Shown: positions 38,308 to 47,043, counted from the first letter of the stretch. The stretch: DNA of 64,000 nucleotides from Streptomyces albireticuli (GCF_002192455.1 NZ_CP021744.1:2882001-2946000); one strand, 5' to 3'. Translations and numbers: made by a program. The notes: generated by a model from the sequence alone, not told the origin.

Positions 38308-39264
38308 ATGCCGGAGACCATCGGCACGACCGACGCCGTCACATCGGCGGACGTACCGGAGATGCCCGCGCCGCAGGTGCGGGAGAAGCCGGCCCACGAC
38401 ATCGGCGGCGGCCTCGCCCTGCTGCTGGGGCTGGCCGGGCTGCTGGCCGGCGGCGGCGCGATCGCCTGGGGCGTCAGCTTCGGCAGCGCCGGGCGGACGC
38501 TCCCGTGCGCGGTGCTCGTGGCCTGCGGGATCCTGCTCGGCCTCGCCTCCGTCACGGCGATGAGCGGGCTGAACACCGTCGCCCCGGGCGAGGCCCGCGT
38601 GGTCCAGCTCTTCGGCCGCTACCGCGGCACGATCCGCACCGAGGGCCTGCGTTGGGTGAACCCCTTCACCAGCCGCGAGAAGATCTCGACCCGGGTGCGC
38701 AACCACGAGACGGCCGTCCTGAAGGTCAACGACGCCTACGGCAACCCCATCGAGCTGGCCGCCGTGGTGGTCTGGCGGGTGGAGGACACCGCGCAGGCGC
38801 TGTTCGAGGTGGACGACTTCCTGGAGTTCGTCTCCACCCAGACCGAGGCGGCCGTGCGGCACATCGCCATCGAGTACCCCTATGACGCGCACGACGACGA
38901 CGCCCTCTCGCTGCGCGGCAACGCCGAGGAGATCACCGAGAAACTCGCCGTCGAGCTGCACGCCCGCGTCGAGGCCGCCGGTGTGCACATCATCGAGTCG
39001 CGGTTCACGCACCTCGCCTACGCTCCGGAGATCGCCTCCGCGATGCTTCAGCGGCAGCAGGCGGGCGCGGTCGTCGCGGCCCGGAAGCTGATCGTCGAGG
39101 GCGCGGTCGGGATGGTGGAGGAGGCCCTGGAGCGGATCAGCGAGCAGGGCTTCGTGGAACTGGACGAGGAGCGGAAAGCGGCCATGGTGAGCAATCTGAT
39201 GGTGGTGCTCTGCGGGGACCGCGCGGCGCAGCCGGTCCTCAACACGGGCACCCTCTACCAGTGA
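38308..39264 (+). CDS. SPFH/Band 7 domain membrane protein
   Basis: The 318-residue protein has two adjacent membrane helices (about 34-55 and 63-85), then an SPFH (stomatin/prohibitin) domain from about 92 (NTVAPGEARVVQLFGRYRGTI, EGLRWVNPF, YGNPIELAAVVVWRVED, QTEAAVRHIA) and a C-terminal helical region (MLQRQQAGAVVAARKLIVEG). SPFH proteins form membrane-associated cages or rafts and often regulate proteases. The stop overlaps the GTG of the next small gene (GTGA), so the pair is translationally coupled. An AGGGGG ribosome site precedes the ATG. Confidence 0.92.
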   Translation: MPETIGTTDAVTSADVPEMPAPQVREKPAHDIGGGLALLLGLAGLLAGGGAIAWGVSFGSAGRTLPCAVLVACGILLGLASVTAMSGLNTVAPGEARVVQLFGRYRGTIRTEGLRWVNPFTSREKISTRVRNHETAVLKVNDAYGNPIELAAVVVWRVEDTAQALFEVDDFLEFVSTQTEAAVRHIAIEYPYDAHDDDALSLRGNAEEITEKLAVELHARVEAAGVHIIESRFTHLAYAPEIASAMLQRQQAGAVVAARKLIVEGAVGMVEEALERISEQGFVELDEERKAAMVSNLMVVLCGDRAAQPVLNTGTLYQ

Positions 39265-39509
39265 CGGAGGACCTCCCGCCCGAGCGCGGGCCGCGGCGGC
39301 GCAAGCAGGTGCTGCTGCGGCTCGACCCGCTGGTCCACGACGCGCTCACGCGCTGGGCGGGCGAGGAGCTGCGCAGCGCCAACGCGCAGATCGAGTTCCT
39401 GCTGCGCAAGGCGCTCTCCGAGGCCGGGCGGCTGCCGAAGGGGACGGGCGCGCTGCCCCGGCGGGGCCGGCCGCCGAAGGGCGAGGGCCAGGACCGCGAC
39501 ACGGACTGA
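39261..39509 (+). CDS. Small ribbon-helix-helix-like protein coupled to the SPFH gene
   Basis: The 82-residue basic protein has a central KQVLLRLDPLVHDALTRWAG and SANAQIEFLLRKALSEAG, which fit a short strand followed by two helices, as in Arc/MetJ-type DNA-binding proteins (AQIEFLLRKAL is typical of the second helix). The tail is Arg/Gly/Pro-rich. Start GTG overlaps the SPFH stop by 4 nt. It could be a regulator or bind RNA/DNA near the membrane; no toxin gene is adjacent. A weak hairpin (39516-39533) follows. Confidence 0.8.
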   Translation: MTEDLPPERGPRRRKQVLLRLDPLVHDALTRWAGEELRSANAQIEFLLRKALSEAGRLPKGTGALPRRGRPPKGEGQDRDTD

Positions 39510-39557
39510 GGACGCGGAGGGCGGGGACCCTCCGGCCCCGGCCCCGGCACCCCTTTT

Positions 39558-39635
39558 ATATTCGATTCTTGAGCGAATATTTTCAGACAACTCAACACCC
39601 CGTCTATACATGCCGTGTATACACACCGTGTACAT
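39558..39635 (+). promoter_or_regulatory. AT-rich promoter/operator region of the FtsX-type permease gene
   Basis: ATATTCG and CGAATAT (39558-39580, 9-bp spacer) form a perfect 7-bp inverted repeat. GTGTATACAC at 39615-39624 is a perfect 10-bp palindrome inside a larger TATAC...GTATA symmetry (39605-39621), and GTGTACAT follows. The stretch is far richer in A+T than its surroundings and probably binds a PadR-, TetR- or GntR-type repressor. Confidence 0.6.
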
Positions 39636-39643
39636 TCCTCGGC

Positions 39644-42019
39644 ATGTCGATCGGACCCACAGGAACCACCCCCCGGCCCGCCGGCCCCACCGGGGTCGCC
39701 GCCTGGCTGCGGGACCTCACCACGGGCGCCCGCTTCGCCCTGACGGGCGGCCGGGACAGCTGGCTGCGCACCGCGCTCACGGCGGTGGGCGTCGGCCTGG
39801 GGGTGACGCTGCTGCTGATCGCGGCCTCCGTCCCGGAGATGCTGTCCCAGCGGTCGCACCGGGAGAGCGCGCGAGCGGTGCCCCTGCCCGCCGAGACGCC
39901 CGCGCGGCTGGATCCCGCCCCTGGCACCCTGCTGGTCCGCGCCGTCGAGACGGACTTCCGGGACAAGCCCGTCCGCGGCACGCTGGTGCGGGCGGACGGG
40001 CCGGAGGCGCCCGTACCGCCCGGCCTGGACCGGCTCCCCGGTCCCGGCGAGATGGTGCTCTCCCCCGCCCTGGAACGGCTGCTGAAGTCCGACGAGGGCG
40101 CGCTGCTGCGGGACCGGTTCGCCCACCGGCTCGTCGGCACCATCTCCGACGCCGGACTCGCCGGCCCCAGCGAGCTCTACTACTACGTCGGCTCCGACCG
40201 GCTCGCCACGGACCCGCACGCCTCGCGCGTCGACCACTTCGGAGGCGACACGGACCTGCCACCACCGGATGCGGTCGCCCTCGTCCTGGGCGCCCTGGGC
40301 TGCGTCGTCCTGCTGATGCCGGTGGCCGTCTTCCTCGCCACCGCCGTGCGCTTCGGGGGCGAGCAGCGCGACCGGCGGCTCGCCGCGCTGCGGCTGGTCG
40401 GCGCGGACGTCAGGACGGTCCGGCGGATCGCCGCCGGTGAGGCGCTGTGCGGCGCGCTGGCCGGAATGGCCGTCGGCGCGTGCCTCTTCCTCTTCCTGCG
40501 CGGCTTCGCGACCGGTGTCACCATCCGGGAGGCCAGCGTCTTCCCCGCCGACCTCGCGCCGAGCGCGCCGCTCGCCGCGCTCGTCGCCCTCGCGGTGCCC
40601 GCTGCCGCCGTGCTCGTCACGCTCTTCGCGCTGCGCCGGGTCGCCGTGGAGCCGCTGGGCGTCACGCGCGACGGCGCGTCCCGGCGCCGCAGGCTGTGGT
40701 GGCGGCTGCTCGTCCCGGCCGTGGGCGTCGCGCTGCTGCTGCCGGGCCTCACGGACGCGAACGTGATGACCTACGGGATCTCGGCGGGCACCTACCGGAT
40801 CGCCCTCGGCGCGGTGCTCGTCCTGGTCGGCGTCACCGCCCTGCTCCCCTGGCTCGTCGAGCGCTGCGTGGCCCGGCTGCGGGGCGGCCCGGTGGCGTGG
40901 CAGCTGGCCGTCCGCCGGCTCCAGCTCAACAGCGGCCCGGCGGCCCGCGCGGTCAGCGGCATCACCGTCGCCGTGGCCGGGGCGATCGCGATCCAGATGT
41001 TCCTCGCCGGCACCCAGAGCGGCCCCCCGAGGCCTGAGGAGCCGAGCCACTCGGCGCTGCACGGCCGGTTCCGCCCCGGCACGGCCGCCGAGGTACGCGG
41101 CTGGGTGGACCGGCTGAAGGCCACCGAGGGCGTCACGGGCGTCACCGGCTTCGTGGAGCGGTACGCCGACAAGGACAGCGGAGGGCCCTTCTCCGTCACC
41201 ACGGTCACGGTCGGCGACTGCGCCACCCTGCGGGAGCTGGCCGAGCTGGGCTCGTGCCGGGAGGGCGACACCTTCGTCGCCCAGGAGCCCGACGGCGACG
41301 TCGACACGGCCGGCCGGTTCCCGCCCGGCACCCCGCTGACGATCAAGGAGTGGGCGGACGGGCCGTCCCCGCGTACGTACCGCTGGACGGTTCCCACGAC
41401 GGCGCGTGTCGTGCCGACCCGTCCCGACGCGATCGGTGAGCACCGGTTCGGCGTGCTCGCCACCCCGTCGGCCATCGACGTGCCGAAGATCCCGGACGCG
41501 GAGACCACGTTCGCGGTGAAGGTACGGCCCGGCGACCTGGACGCCATCGAACGGGTCCGCAACACCGCGGCCGCCGTCGACCCCTCCTTCCGGGTCTGGC
41601 GGGCGGGCGGCGTGGTGAAGGACGACCACTACGCGGCCGTGCGGCAGGGCCTGCTCGCCGGCGCGGTCCTCATCCTGTTCCTCATCGGCGCGAGCATGCT
41701 CGTCGGCACGCTGGAGCAGCTGCGGGAGCGCAGGCGGCTGCTGTCCGCCCTGGTCGCCTCCGGCGTCCCCCGCGCCACCGTCGGCTGGTCCGTGCTCTGG
41801 CAGACCGCGATCCCCGTGATCCTGGGCCTGGCGCTCGCCGTCGCGGGCGGCCTGGGACTGGGCTGGGCGACGCTCGCCCTGGTCGGCCGGACCGTACGGG
41901 ACTGGACGGCGTTCGTACCGCTGGTCGGCGCGGGCGCGAGCGTCATCGTGCTGGTGACGCTCGCCAGTCTGCCGCCCCTGTGGCGGCTGATGCGGCCGGA
42001 CGGGCTCCACACGGAGTAG
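39644..42019 (+). CDS. FtsX-like ABC transporter permease without an adjacent ATPase
   Basis: The 791-residue membrane protein has a short cytoplasmic start, one helix (about 43-62, ALTAVGVGLGVTLLLIAASV), and an extracytoplasmic domain. An FtsX domain with three helices follows (about 205-350; VLLMPVAVFLATAVRFGGEQRDRRLAALRLVGA), then a further helix and a second extracytoplasmic domain, and a second FtsX domain at the C-terminus (about 670-785; LEQLRERRRLLSALVASGVPR). This duplicated MacB/LolCE-like layout is common in actinobacterial export or mechanotransmission systems that need an ATP-binding partner, which is not in the window. The start is ATG 39644. Confidence 0.88.
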   Translation: MSIGPTGTTPRPAGPTGVAAWLRDLTTGARFALTGGRDSWLRTALTAVGVGLGVTLLLIAASVPEMLSQRSHRESARAVPLPAETPARLDPAPGTLLVRAVETDFRDKPVRGTLVRADGPEAPVPPGLDRLPGPGEMVLSPALERLLKSDEGALLRDRFAHRLVGTISDAGLAGPSELYYYVGSDRLATDPHASRVDHFGGDTDLPPPDAVALVLGALGCVVLLMPVAVFLATAVRFGGEQRDRRLAALRLVGADVRTVRRIAAGEALCGALAGMAVGACLFLFLRGFATGVTIREASVFPADLAPSAPLAALVALAVPAAAVLVTLFALRRVAVEPLGVTRDGASRRRRLWWRLLVPAVGVALLLPGLTDANVMTYGISAGTYRIALGAVLVLVGVTALLPWLVERCVARLRGGPVAWQLAVRRLQLNSGPAARAVSGITVAVAGAIAIQMFLAGTQSGPPRPEEPSHSALHGRFRPGTAAEVRGWVDRLKATEGVTGVTGFVERYADKDSGGPFSVTTVTVGDCATLRELAELGSCREGDTFVAQEPDGDVDTAGRFPPGTPLTIKEWADGPSPRTYRWTVPTTARVVPTRPDAIGEHRFGVLATPSAIDVPKIPDAETTFAVKVRPGDLDAIERVRNTAAAVDPSFRVWRAGGVVKDDHYAAVRQGLLAGAVLILFLIGASMLVGTLEQLRERRRLLSALVASGVPRATVGWSVLWQTAIPVILGLALAVAGGLGLGWATLALVGRTVRDWTAFVPLVGAGASVIVLVTLASLPPLWRLMRPDGLHTE

Positions 42020-42049
42020 GCCCGGCGGCACGGTGACGGCGGGAAGTGC

Positions 42050-42075
42050 GGGGCGGTGCCACAGGGCGCCGCCCC
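42050..42075 (+). terminator. Hairpin terminator after the FtsX-type permease gene
   Basis: GGGGCGGTGCC and GGCGCCGCCCC give an 11-bp stem with one G-U pair and a tetraloop (ACAG). The rest of the gap holds imperfect repeats of CGCCCGTAC. Confidence 0.65.
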
Positions 42076-42156
42076 GCGCCCGTACGCCCGGGACCGTAGC
42101 CCGCGCCCGTACCCCCGGAGCCGTACGCCCGTGCCCGTAACGCCCCTGACCTCGCG

Positions 42157-43161
42157 TCAGCCCCGGAGTGTCCGGACCGGCAGGCTTCGCATGGCGGCCC
42201 GCAGCGCCTCGGCGAACTGCTCGAACTCCTCCTGCCGGGCCGCGCCCGAGCGCATCGCCAAGGCGACCCGGCGCGAGGGCGCGGGGTCGGAGAAGTAGCC
42301 CGTGGCCAGTTCCTCGTTGCGGTCGGTCTCGACGCGCAGCGCCGTCCGCGGCAGCAGGGTCACGCCCATGCCGCCGCCCACCAGCTGGACCAGGGTCGAC
42401 AGCCCGGCGGCGCTGGTCGTGACGGGCAGCCCGGCCGTGCGGCCCGCCTCCCGGCAGATGTCGAGCGCCTGGTCGCGCAGGCAGTGCCCCTCGTCCAGGA
42501 GCAGGAGGTCCAGCTCACGCAGCGCGGCGCGGGGGATGTCCCCCCGGCCGGCCAGCCAGTGGTCACTCGGAGTGACGAGCACGAAGTCCTCGTCGAAGAG
42601 CGGGAGCTCCGTCACACCGGGCGCGCCGAGGGGCACGGCGAGCAGCAGGAGGTCCAGCCGGCCCTGGGCCAGGCCGTCCAGCAGGGAGGCGGTCTGCTCC
42701 TCGTGCACCTGGAGGTCGAGGGCGGGATAGGCGTCGTGGACCAGCCGCAGGACCGTGGGCAGCAGATAGGGCGCCACAGTCGGGATCACCCCGAGCCGGA
42801 GCACCCCGGTGAAGGGCGCGCGGGCCGCGTCGGCCTCCTCCAGCAGGTCTCCGACGGCGTCGAGAACGGCGCGGGCGCGGACGGCCAGCCGCTCGCCGGC
42901 GGGGCTGAGCAGCACTTTTCTTGTCGTACGCTCAAGAAGCTGGACGTCGAGCACCTCCTCCAGGGCCGAGACGGCGCCGGAGAGCGCGGGCTGGCTCATC
43001 CCTATCGCGGACGCGGCGTCGCGGAAGTGCAGGTGCTCCGCGACGGCGGCGAAGGCCCGCAGCTGGGCGAGGCTGAGCTGGCGCGGCCGGGCCGGCGCGG
43101 CCTTCGCGGCGCCCCCCGCGGGCGTCTGGCCGGGGTCCTTCCCCGGGGCTATGGGAGACAT
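42157..43161 (-). CDS. oxyR: LysR-family peroxide sensor OxyR
   Basis: The 334-residue regulator has an N-terminal helix-turn-helix (about residues 27-88; LSLAQLRAFAAVAEHLHFRDAA..., QPALSGAVSALEEVL) after a Pro/Ala-rich extension. The effector domain carries the redox pair in GHCLRDQALDIC (about Cys226 and Cys235, nine apart as in E. coli OxyR). Oxidation by peroxide would form a disulfide and activate ahpCD. It is divergent from ahpC with a 133-bp shared control region containing a TGATAAC...GTTATCA inverted repeat. Confidence 0.94.
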   Translation of the reverse strand: MSPIAPGKDPGQTPAGGAAKAAPARPRQLSLAQLRAFAAVAEHLHFRDAASAIGMSQPALSGAVSALEEVLDVQLLERTTRKVLLSPAGERLAVRARAVLDAVGDLLEEADAARAPFTGVLRLGVIPTVAPYLLPTVLRLVHDAYPALDLQVHEEQTASLLDGLAQGRLDLLLLAVPLGAPGVTELPLFDEDFVLVTPSDHWLAGRGDIPRAALRELDLLLLDEGHCLRDQALDICREAGRTAGLPVTTSAAGLSTLVQLVGGGMGVTLLPRTALRVETDRNEELATGYFSDPAPSRRVALAMRSGAARQEEFEQFAEALRAAMRSLPVRTLRG

Positions 43162-43164
43162 GAC

Positions 43165-43214
43165 TGATAACCACCTCCGATCAACTTCCACCAGTCTAGC
43201 TATTTCCGTTATCA
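43165..43214 (+). promoter_or_regulatory. Putative OxyR operator between oxyR and ahpC
   Basis: TGATAAC (43165-43171) and GTTATCA (43208-43214) are perfect inverted half-sites with centres 43 bp apart, about four helical turns, as a LysR-type tetramer would need. A separate 7-bp hairpin (GGGTTGG/CCAACCC, 43230-43248) lies in the ahpC leader. Confidence 0.5.
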
Positions 43215-43294
43215 ATGAGACCTGTGGCAGGGTTGGTCTGTCCAACCCGAAGGAAGCTCCCGAAATGGGACGTTTCTCGTTACAAGGAGAGCGC

Positions 43295-43849
43295 GTGCTC
43301 ACTGTCGGTGACAAGTTCCCCGAGTTCGACCTGACCGCCTGCGTTGATCTCGACGCGGACAAGGCCTTCGCGCAGATCGACCACAAGACCCACGAGGGCA
43401 AGTGGAAGGTCGTCTTCTTCTGGCCGAAGGACTTCACCTTCGTCTGCCCCACCGAGATCGCCGCTTTCGGCAAGCTGAACGACGAGTTCGCCGACCGTGA
43501 CGCCCAGATCCTCGGTGTGTCCGGCGACTCCGAGTTCGTGCACCACGCCTGGCGCAAGGACCACGCCGACCTGCGTGACCTGCCCTTCCCGATGCTGGCC
43601 GACGCCAAGCACGAGCTGATGCAGGCCTGCGGCGTCGAGGGCGAGGACGGCTACGCCCAGCGCGCCGTCTTCATCGTGGACCCCAACAACGAGATCCAGT
43701 TCGTCATGGTGACCGCCGGTTCCGTCGGCCGTAACCCCAAGGAGGTCCTGCGGGTCCTCGACGCGCTCCAGACGGACGAGCTGTGCCCGTGCAACTGGAA
43801 CAAGGGCGAGACGACCCTCGACCCGGTCGCGCTGCTCGCGGGCGAGTGA
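43295..43849 (+). CDS. ahpC: Alkyl hydroperoxide reductase peroxiredoxin
   Basis: The 184-residue 2-Cys peroxiredoxin reduces peroxides and peroxynitrite. Peroxidatic Cys51 lies in [15 protein letters not shown], and the C-terminal Cys164 and Cys166 (LCPCNWNKG) serve as resolving residues, as in actinobacterial AhpC. The GTG start has CAAGGAGAG just upstream. The gene is followed after 4 nt by ahpD, its usual reducing partner in actinobacteria, and is divergent from oxyR, its activator. Confidence 0.97.
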   Translation: MLTVGDKFPEFDLTACVDLDADKAFAQIDHKTHEGKWKVVFFWPKDFTFVCPTEIAAFGKLNDEFADRDAQILGVSGDSEFVHHAWRKDHADLRDLPFPMLADAKHELMQACGVEGEDGYAQRAVFIVDPNNEIQFVMVTAGSVGRNPKEVLRVLDALQTDELCPCNWNKGETTLDPVALLAGE

Positions 43850-43853
43850 CCCG

Positions 43854-44387
43854 ATGGCCCTCGACGAGCTGAAGTCCGCCATACCGGACTACGCCAAGGA
43901 CCTGAAGCTGAACCTCGGCTCGGTCATCGGCAACTCCGACCTTCCCCAGCAGCAGCTGTGGGGCACGGTCCTCTCCTGCGCGATCGCGACCCGTTCGCCG
44001 ATCGTCCTGCGTGAGCTGGAGCCGGTGGCCAAGGAGAACCTCTCCCCCGAGGCGTACACCGCAGCCAAGTCCGCGGCGGCCATCATGGCGATGAACAACG
44101 TCTACTACCGCACCCGGCACCTGCTGTCGGACCCGGAGTACGGCAACCTGCGCGCGGGTCTGCGGATGAACGTCATCGGCAACCCCGGCGTGGAGAAGGT
44201 CGACTTCGAGCTGTGGTCCCTGGCCGTCTCCGCCATCAACGGCTGCGGCATGTGCCTCGACTCCCACGAGCAGGTGCTGCGCAAGGCCGGCGTGGAGCGC
44301 GAGACGATCCAGGAGGCGTTCAAGATCGCCTCGGTGCTCCAGGCCGTCGGCGCGACCCTCGACGCCGAGGCCGTGCTGAACGGCTGA
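43854..44387 (+). CDS. ahpD: Alkylhydroperoxidase AhpD
   Basis: The 177-residue protein has the active motif [10 protein letters not shown] (about Cys131 and Cys134) with the upstream Glu and downstream His of the AhpD proton relay. It regenerates AhpC, in mycobacteria via a lipoyl dehydrogenase complex, and has weak peroxidase activity itself. It starts 4 nt after ahpC, so the two form one operon ended by a strong hairpin. Confidence 0.97.
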   Translation: MALDELKSAIPDYAKDLKLNLGSVIGNSDLPQQQLWGTVLSCAIATRSPIVLRELEPVAKENLSPEAYTAAKSAAAIMAMNNVYYRTRHLLSDPEYGNLRAGLRMNVIGNPGVEKVDFELWSLAVSAINGCGMCLDSHEQVLRKAGVERETIQEAFKIASVLQAVGATLDAEAVLNG

Positions 44388-44411
44388 CGGACAGCACCGC
44401 TGCCCTGAGCC

Positions 44412-44457
44412 CATACGAAAGGTCCGCCGGCCATCAGGCCGGCGGACCTTTCGTATG
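44412..44457. terminator. Strong terminator after ahpCD
   Basis: A perfect 21-bp stem (arm CATACGAAAGGTCCGCCGGC plus C) with a 4-nt loop ends the operon and also faces the convergent AI-2E gene. Confidence 0.85.
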
Positions 44458-44471
44458 TCCGCTCGCGCGCG

Positions 44472-45905
44472 TCAGGCCCGCGGGGGCTCCTCGCCCGGCG
44501 GCTCACCGGGTGGCGCCGCGCCCGCGGCCGCCGCACCCGCGGTCACCGCGACGGGCTCCTCCGGCGGCGGCCCGTCCGCCGCTGCCGCCCGCAAAGCGTT
44601 CTCCTTGGCGTGCGCGCGGAGATAGCCGACGACCGTGTTGGTGACGGCGGCCAGCGGGACCGCGACCACCGCGCCGCCGATGCCCGCGACCAGCGAGCCC
44701 GCGGCCACCGACAGGACCACCGCGAGCGGGTGGACCCGCACGGCCCGGCCCAGGATGAAGGGCTGGAGGACATGGCCCTCGATCTGCTGCACCGCGAGCA
44801 CCACGACCAGCACCATCATCGCCGTGAACACATCGCGCGTCACCAGCGCCACGACCACCGCCAGCGCGCCGGAGACCACCGCGCCGACGAGGGGGATGAA
44901 GGCGAAGAGGAAGATGAACACGGCCAGCGGCACCGCCAGCGGCACATCGAGGAAGAACAGCCCTATGCCGATGAAGATCGCGTCGATCAGGGCCACTATC
45001 ACCGTGCCGCGCACATAGGCCGTCAGCGTCGCCCACGCGCGCGGGCCCGCGCCCGCCACACCCTCACGGGCCGCCGCCGGGAACAGCTTGAGCAGCCACT
45101 CCCAGATCTTCGGGCCGTCGTAGAGCAGGAAGAGCGTGCTGAACATCGCCAGCAGGATGCCGGTGAGCACCTCGATGATGACCTGGACACCCTCTATGCC
45201 CGCCGTGGTGATGTCCTTGGTGTTGGTGCCGATCGCCTGACTGAGGTTGTCGGCGATGTTGTTGATCTGGTCCTCGGTGACGTGGAACGGGCTGTTGAGG
45301 AGCCAGTGCTTGAGGTCCTTGATGCCCTGCTGGACCTGCGTGGACAGGTCGTCGAGGTTCTCCGTCACCTGCCAGACCACGAACCAGCCGACCAGGCCCA
45401 TGACGACGAACCCGGAGATGAAGGTCATCGCCGTGGCCAGGCCGCGGGGCACGCCGCGCCGCTTGAGCAGGGCGACGGTGGGCTGGAGCAGCGCCGTGAT
45501 GAGCAGGGCCGCGGTGAAGGCGAGCACCACCAGCTGGACCGCGCTGATCACCCGCATCAGCACCCAGAGCGTGCCGGCGAGGATCAGCAGCCGCCAGGCC
45601 ACCTCGGCCGCGACGCGCACGCCCCAGGGGACGGTGGCCACCGGGTCGGGGCGCGCGGCGACGGCCGGCGCATAGCCGGGCGGCGGCGGTACGTGTTCGG
45701 CCGGGGCCGTCGCGGACGGCGTGTCGGCGGCGCCGGCCGCCGGCCCGGGGGCCGCGACGGGCACGGGTTCGGGGCCGGAGGGCGGGCTCACCGCGGCCGG
45801 CGTCGCCGCCGCGCCCGGGTCCTCGCCCTTCCGGGCTTCGAGACGGTCGGCGAGGCGGGACAGGCCCGCTCCCACACCCCCGACCAATCTTGGCAATCTG
45901 GACAT
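44472..45905 (-). CDS. AI-2E family transporter (membrane permease)
   Basis: The 477-residue membrane protein has a Pro/Ala-rich disordered N-terminus (about 1-100), then about seven or eight helices and the UPF0118 pattern: QPTVALLKRRGVPRGLATAMTF, DLSTQVQQGIKDL, GTVIVALIDAIFIGIGLFFL, AVFIFLFAFIPLVGAVVSG, QQIEGHVLQPFILGRAVRVHPL. Members export small molecules or act as Na+/H+ antiporters; transport of AI-2 is shown for few. The acidic/Pro-rich C-terminus is disordered. The GAGGAAGAGAA ribosome site sits right before the ATG. Confidence 0.9.
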   Translation of the reverse strand: MSRLPRLVGGVGAGLSRLADRLEARKGEDPGAAATPAAVSPPSGPEPVPVAAPGPAAGAADTPSATAPAEHVPPPPGYAPAVAARPDPVATVPWGVRVAAEVAWRLLILAGTLWVLMRVISAVQLVVLAFTAALLITALLQPTVALLKRRGVPRGLATAMTFISGFVVMGLVGWFVVWQVTENLDDLSTQVQQGIKDLKHWLLNSPFHVTEDQINNIADNLSQAIGTNTKDITTAGIEGVQVIIEVLTGILLAMFSTLFLLYDGPKIWEWLLKLFPAAAREGVAGAGPRAWATLTAYVRGTVIVALIDAIFIGIGLFFLDVPLAVPLAVFIFLFAFIPLVGAVVSGALAVVVALVTRDVFTAMMVLVVVLAVQQIEGHVLQPFILGRAVRVHPLAVVLSVAAGSLVAGIGGAVVAVPLAAVTNTVVGYLRAHAKENALRAAAADGPPPEEPVAVTAGAAAAGAAPPGEPPGEEPPRA

Positions 45906-46005
45906 TTCTCTTCCTCTACCCCCACTCCCCCGCGGCCATGGTGACGACGTTACCTGTGCCCGCTGTCATCGATGCCGACAGGCGTCGTGGGGGAAGACAC
46001 ACGAA

Positions 46006-46031
46006 ACCCCCGGCCGGTTGAGGCCGGGGGT
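46006..46031 (-). terminator. Terminator of the SLT-domain gene
   Basis: ACCCCCGGCC and GGCCGGGGGT form a 10-bp perfect stem around GGTTGA, about 47 nt after the stop codon of the minus-strand gene. Confidence 0.7.
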
Positions 46032-46077
46032 CCCGCGAAAGGCATGGAAGTTACCGTAGGTACGGCCTAGGCGTGGG

Positions 46078-46809
46078 CTAGTACCACTGGTTGGCCTGCC
46101 AGAACGACCAGGCGCCGCACGGGCTGCCGTAGCGCTCGTTCATGTAGCCGAGGCCCCACTTGATCTGGGTGGCGGGGTTGGTCCGCCAGTCGGCGCCGGC
46201 CGACGACATCTTGGAGGCGGGCAGCGACTGCACCAGACCGTAGGCGCCGGAGGAGGCGTTGGTCGCGGTGTAGTCCCAGCTGCTCTCGTTGTTCACAATG
46301 TTGCTGAAGCACTGGAACTGGTCGCCGGGGACCATCTGCCGGGCCATCGCCTGGACCTCGGCGGTGGAGTAGGAGCTCTTGACCGCGAAGTCGGAGGCGT
46401 CGCGCGCGGCGGACCGGCTGCCGACCTCGTCCTTCTTCTCGCGCTCCTCGGCGTCCTTCTTCGCCTGCTCCTTCTCCTCCGCCTCCTTCTTCGCCGCGGC
46501 GTCCGCGGCGTCCTTCTTGGCGGTGGCGTCCTCGGCCGCCTGCTTGCGCGCGGCCTCCTCGGCGCCCTTCTTCGCGGCCGTGTCCGCCGCGTCGGACTGG
46601 GTGTCCGCCTGCTGCGTCAGGGAAGCGGTCTGCGCCTGGACGTTGTGTCCGACGGGGATCTCCGCGAGGAGCGTCGCGTCGGCTGCGGTGGCCTCGACCT
46701 GAGGGGTCGTGCCCTGGTCGCTGCCCGAGGCGACACCAACGACGGCGCCGACGGTGGTGACCGCGGTGGCGGACGCCACGGCGAATCCCCGGACCGAAAT
46801 CCGGCTCAC
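46078..46809 (-). CDS. Secreted SLT-type muralytic transglycosylase
   Basis: The 243-residue protein has a signal segment (residues about 6-32; VASATAVTTVGAVVGVASG), an Ala/Lys/Glu coiled coil (about 65-130, AAKKDAADAAAKKEAEEKEQ) and a C-terminal lysozyme-like domain (about 150-243; VPGDQFQCFSNIVNNESSW with the likely catalytic Glu, SGAYGLVQSLPASKM, NPATQIKWGLGYM). It should cleave peptidoglycan glycan strands during growth or spore germination. The GTG start at 46809 is preceded by GGAAGGAAACC. The approximately 470-nt region upstream has conserved-looking stems and may be a riboswitch, consistent with control of such hydrolases by c-di-AMP in Streptomyces. Confidence 0.9.
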   Translation of the reverse strand: MSRISVRGFAVASATAVTTVGAVVGVASGSDQGTTPQVEATAADATLLAEIPVGHNVQAQTASLTQQADTQSDAADTAAKKGAEEAARKQAAEDATAKKDAADAAAKKEAEEKEQAKKDAEEREKKDEVGSRSAARDASDFAVKSSYSTAEVQAMARQMVPGDQFQCFSNIVNNESSWDYTATNASSGAYGLVQSLPASKMSSAGADWRTNPATQIKWGLGYMNERYGSPCGAWSFWQANQWY

Positions 46810-46978
46810 ACGGTTTCCTTCCAGCATCGCCCGCATAGGTGACCTCGCGGACGCAATCGTGCCCCTGGCGCTGGCCTCCGTCGTGCCGGTCCCGTGTGGA
46901 GCGGAGGAACCGACTGGTCACAGAAGGCGCTGACCCGGTGGGGCCTCCCGCGAGGGAGGTCCGTGTGACGCTCGGGCG

Positions 46979-47043
46979 GCATACGGCGACGCTGTTCAGT
47001 TCTGTGGTGTCGCACCCCAAGGAGGTGCGGTGGTGCCGTATGC
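46979..47043 (-). promoter_or_regulatory. Structured 5' leader of the SLT gene (riboswitch candidate)
   Basis: GCATACGGC (46979-46987) and GCCGTATGC (47035-47043) form a perfect 9-bp stem. It encloses a hairpin CGCACC...GGTGCG (47011-47029) whose minus-strand loop reads CTCCTTGG, an anti-Shine-Dalgarno-like sequence able to pair with the AAGGA of the downstream ribosome site. The minus-strand RNA also contains GAACTGAACAGCG before CCGTATGCC, which resembles the 3' half of the ydaO/c-di-AMP riboswitch. The identity is inferred. The rest of 46837-47282 has no gene. Confidence 0.4.

Noticed and set aside
42050-42150. CGCCCGTAC imperfect tandem copies
   Set aside because: Too short and degenerate for a CRISPR or satellite array; no spacers, no cas genes.
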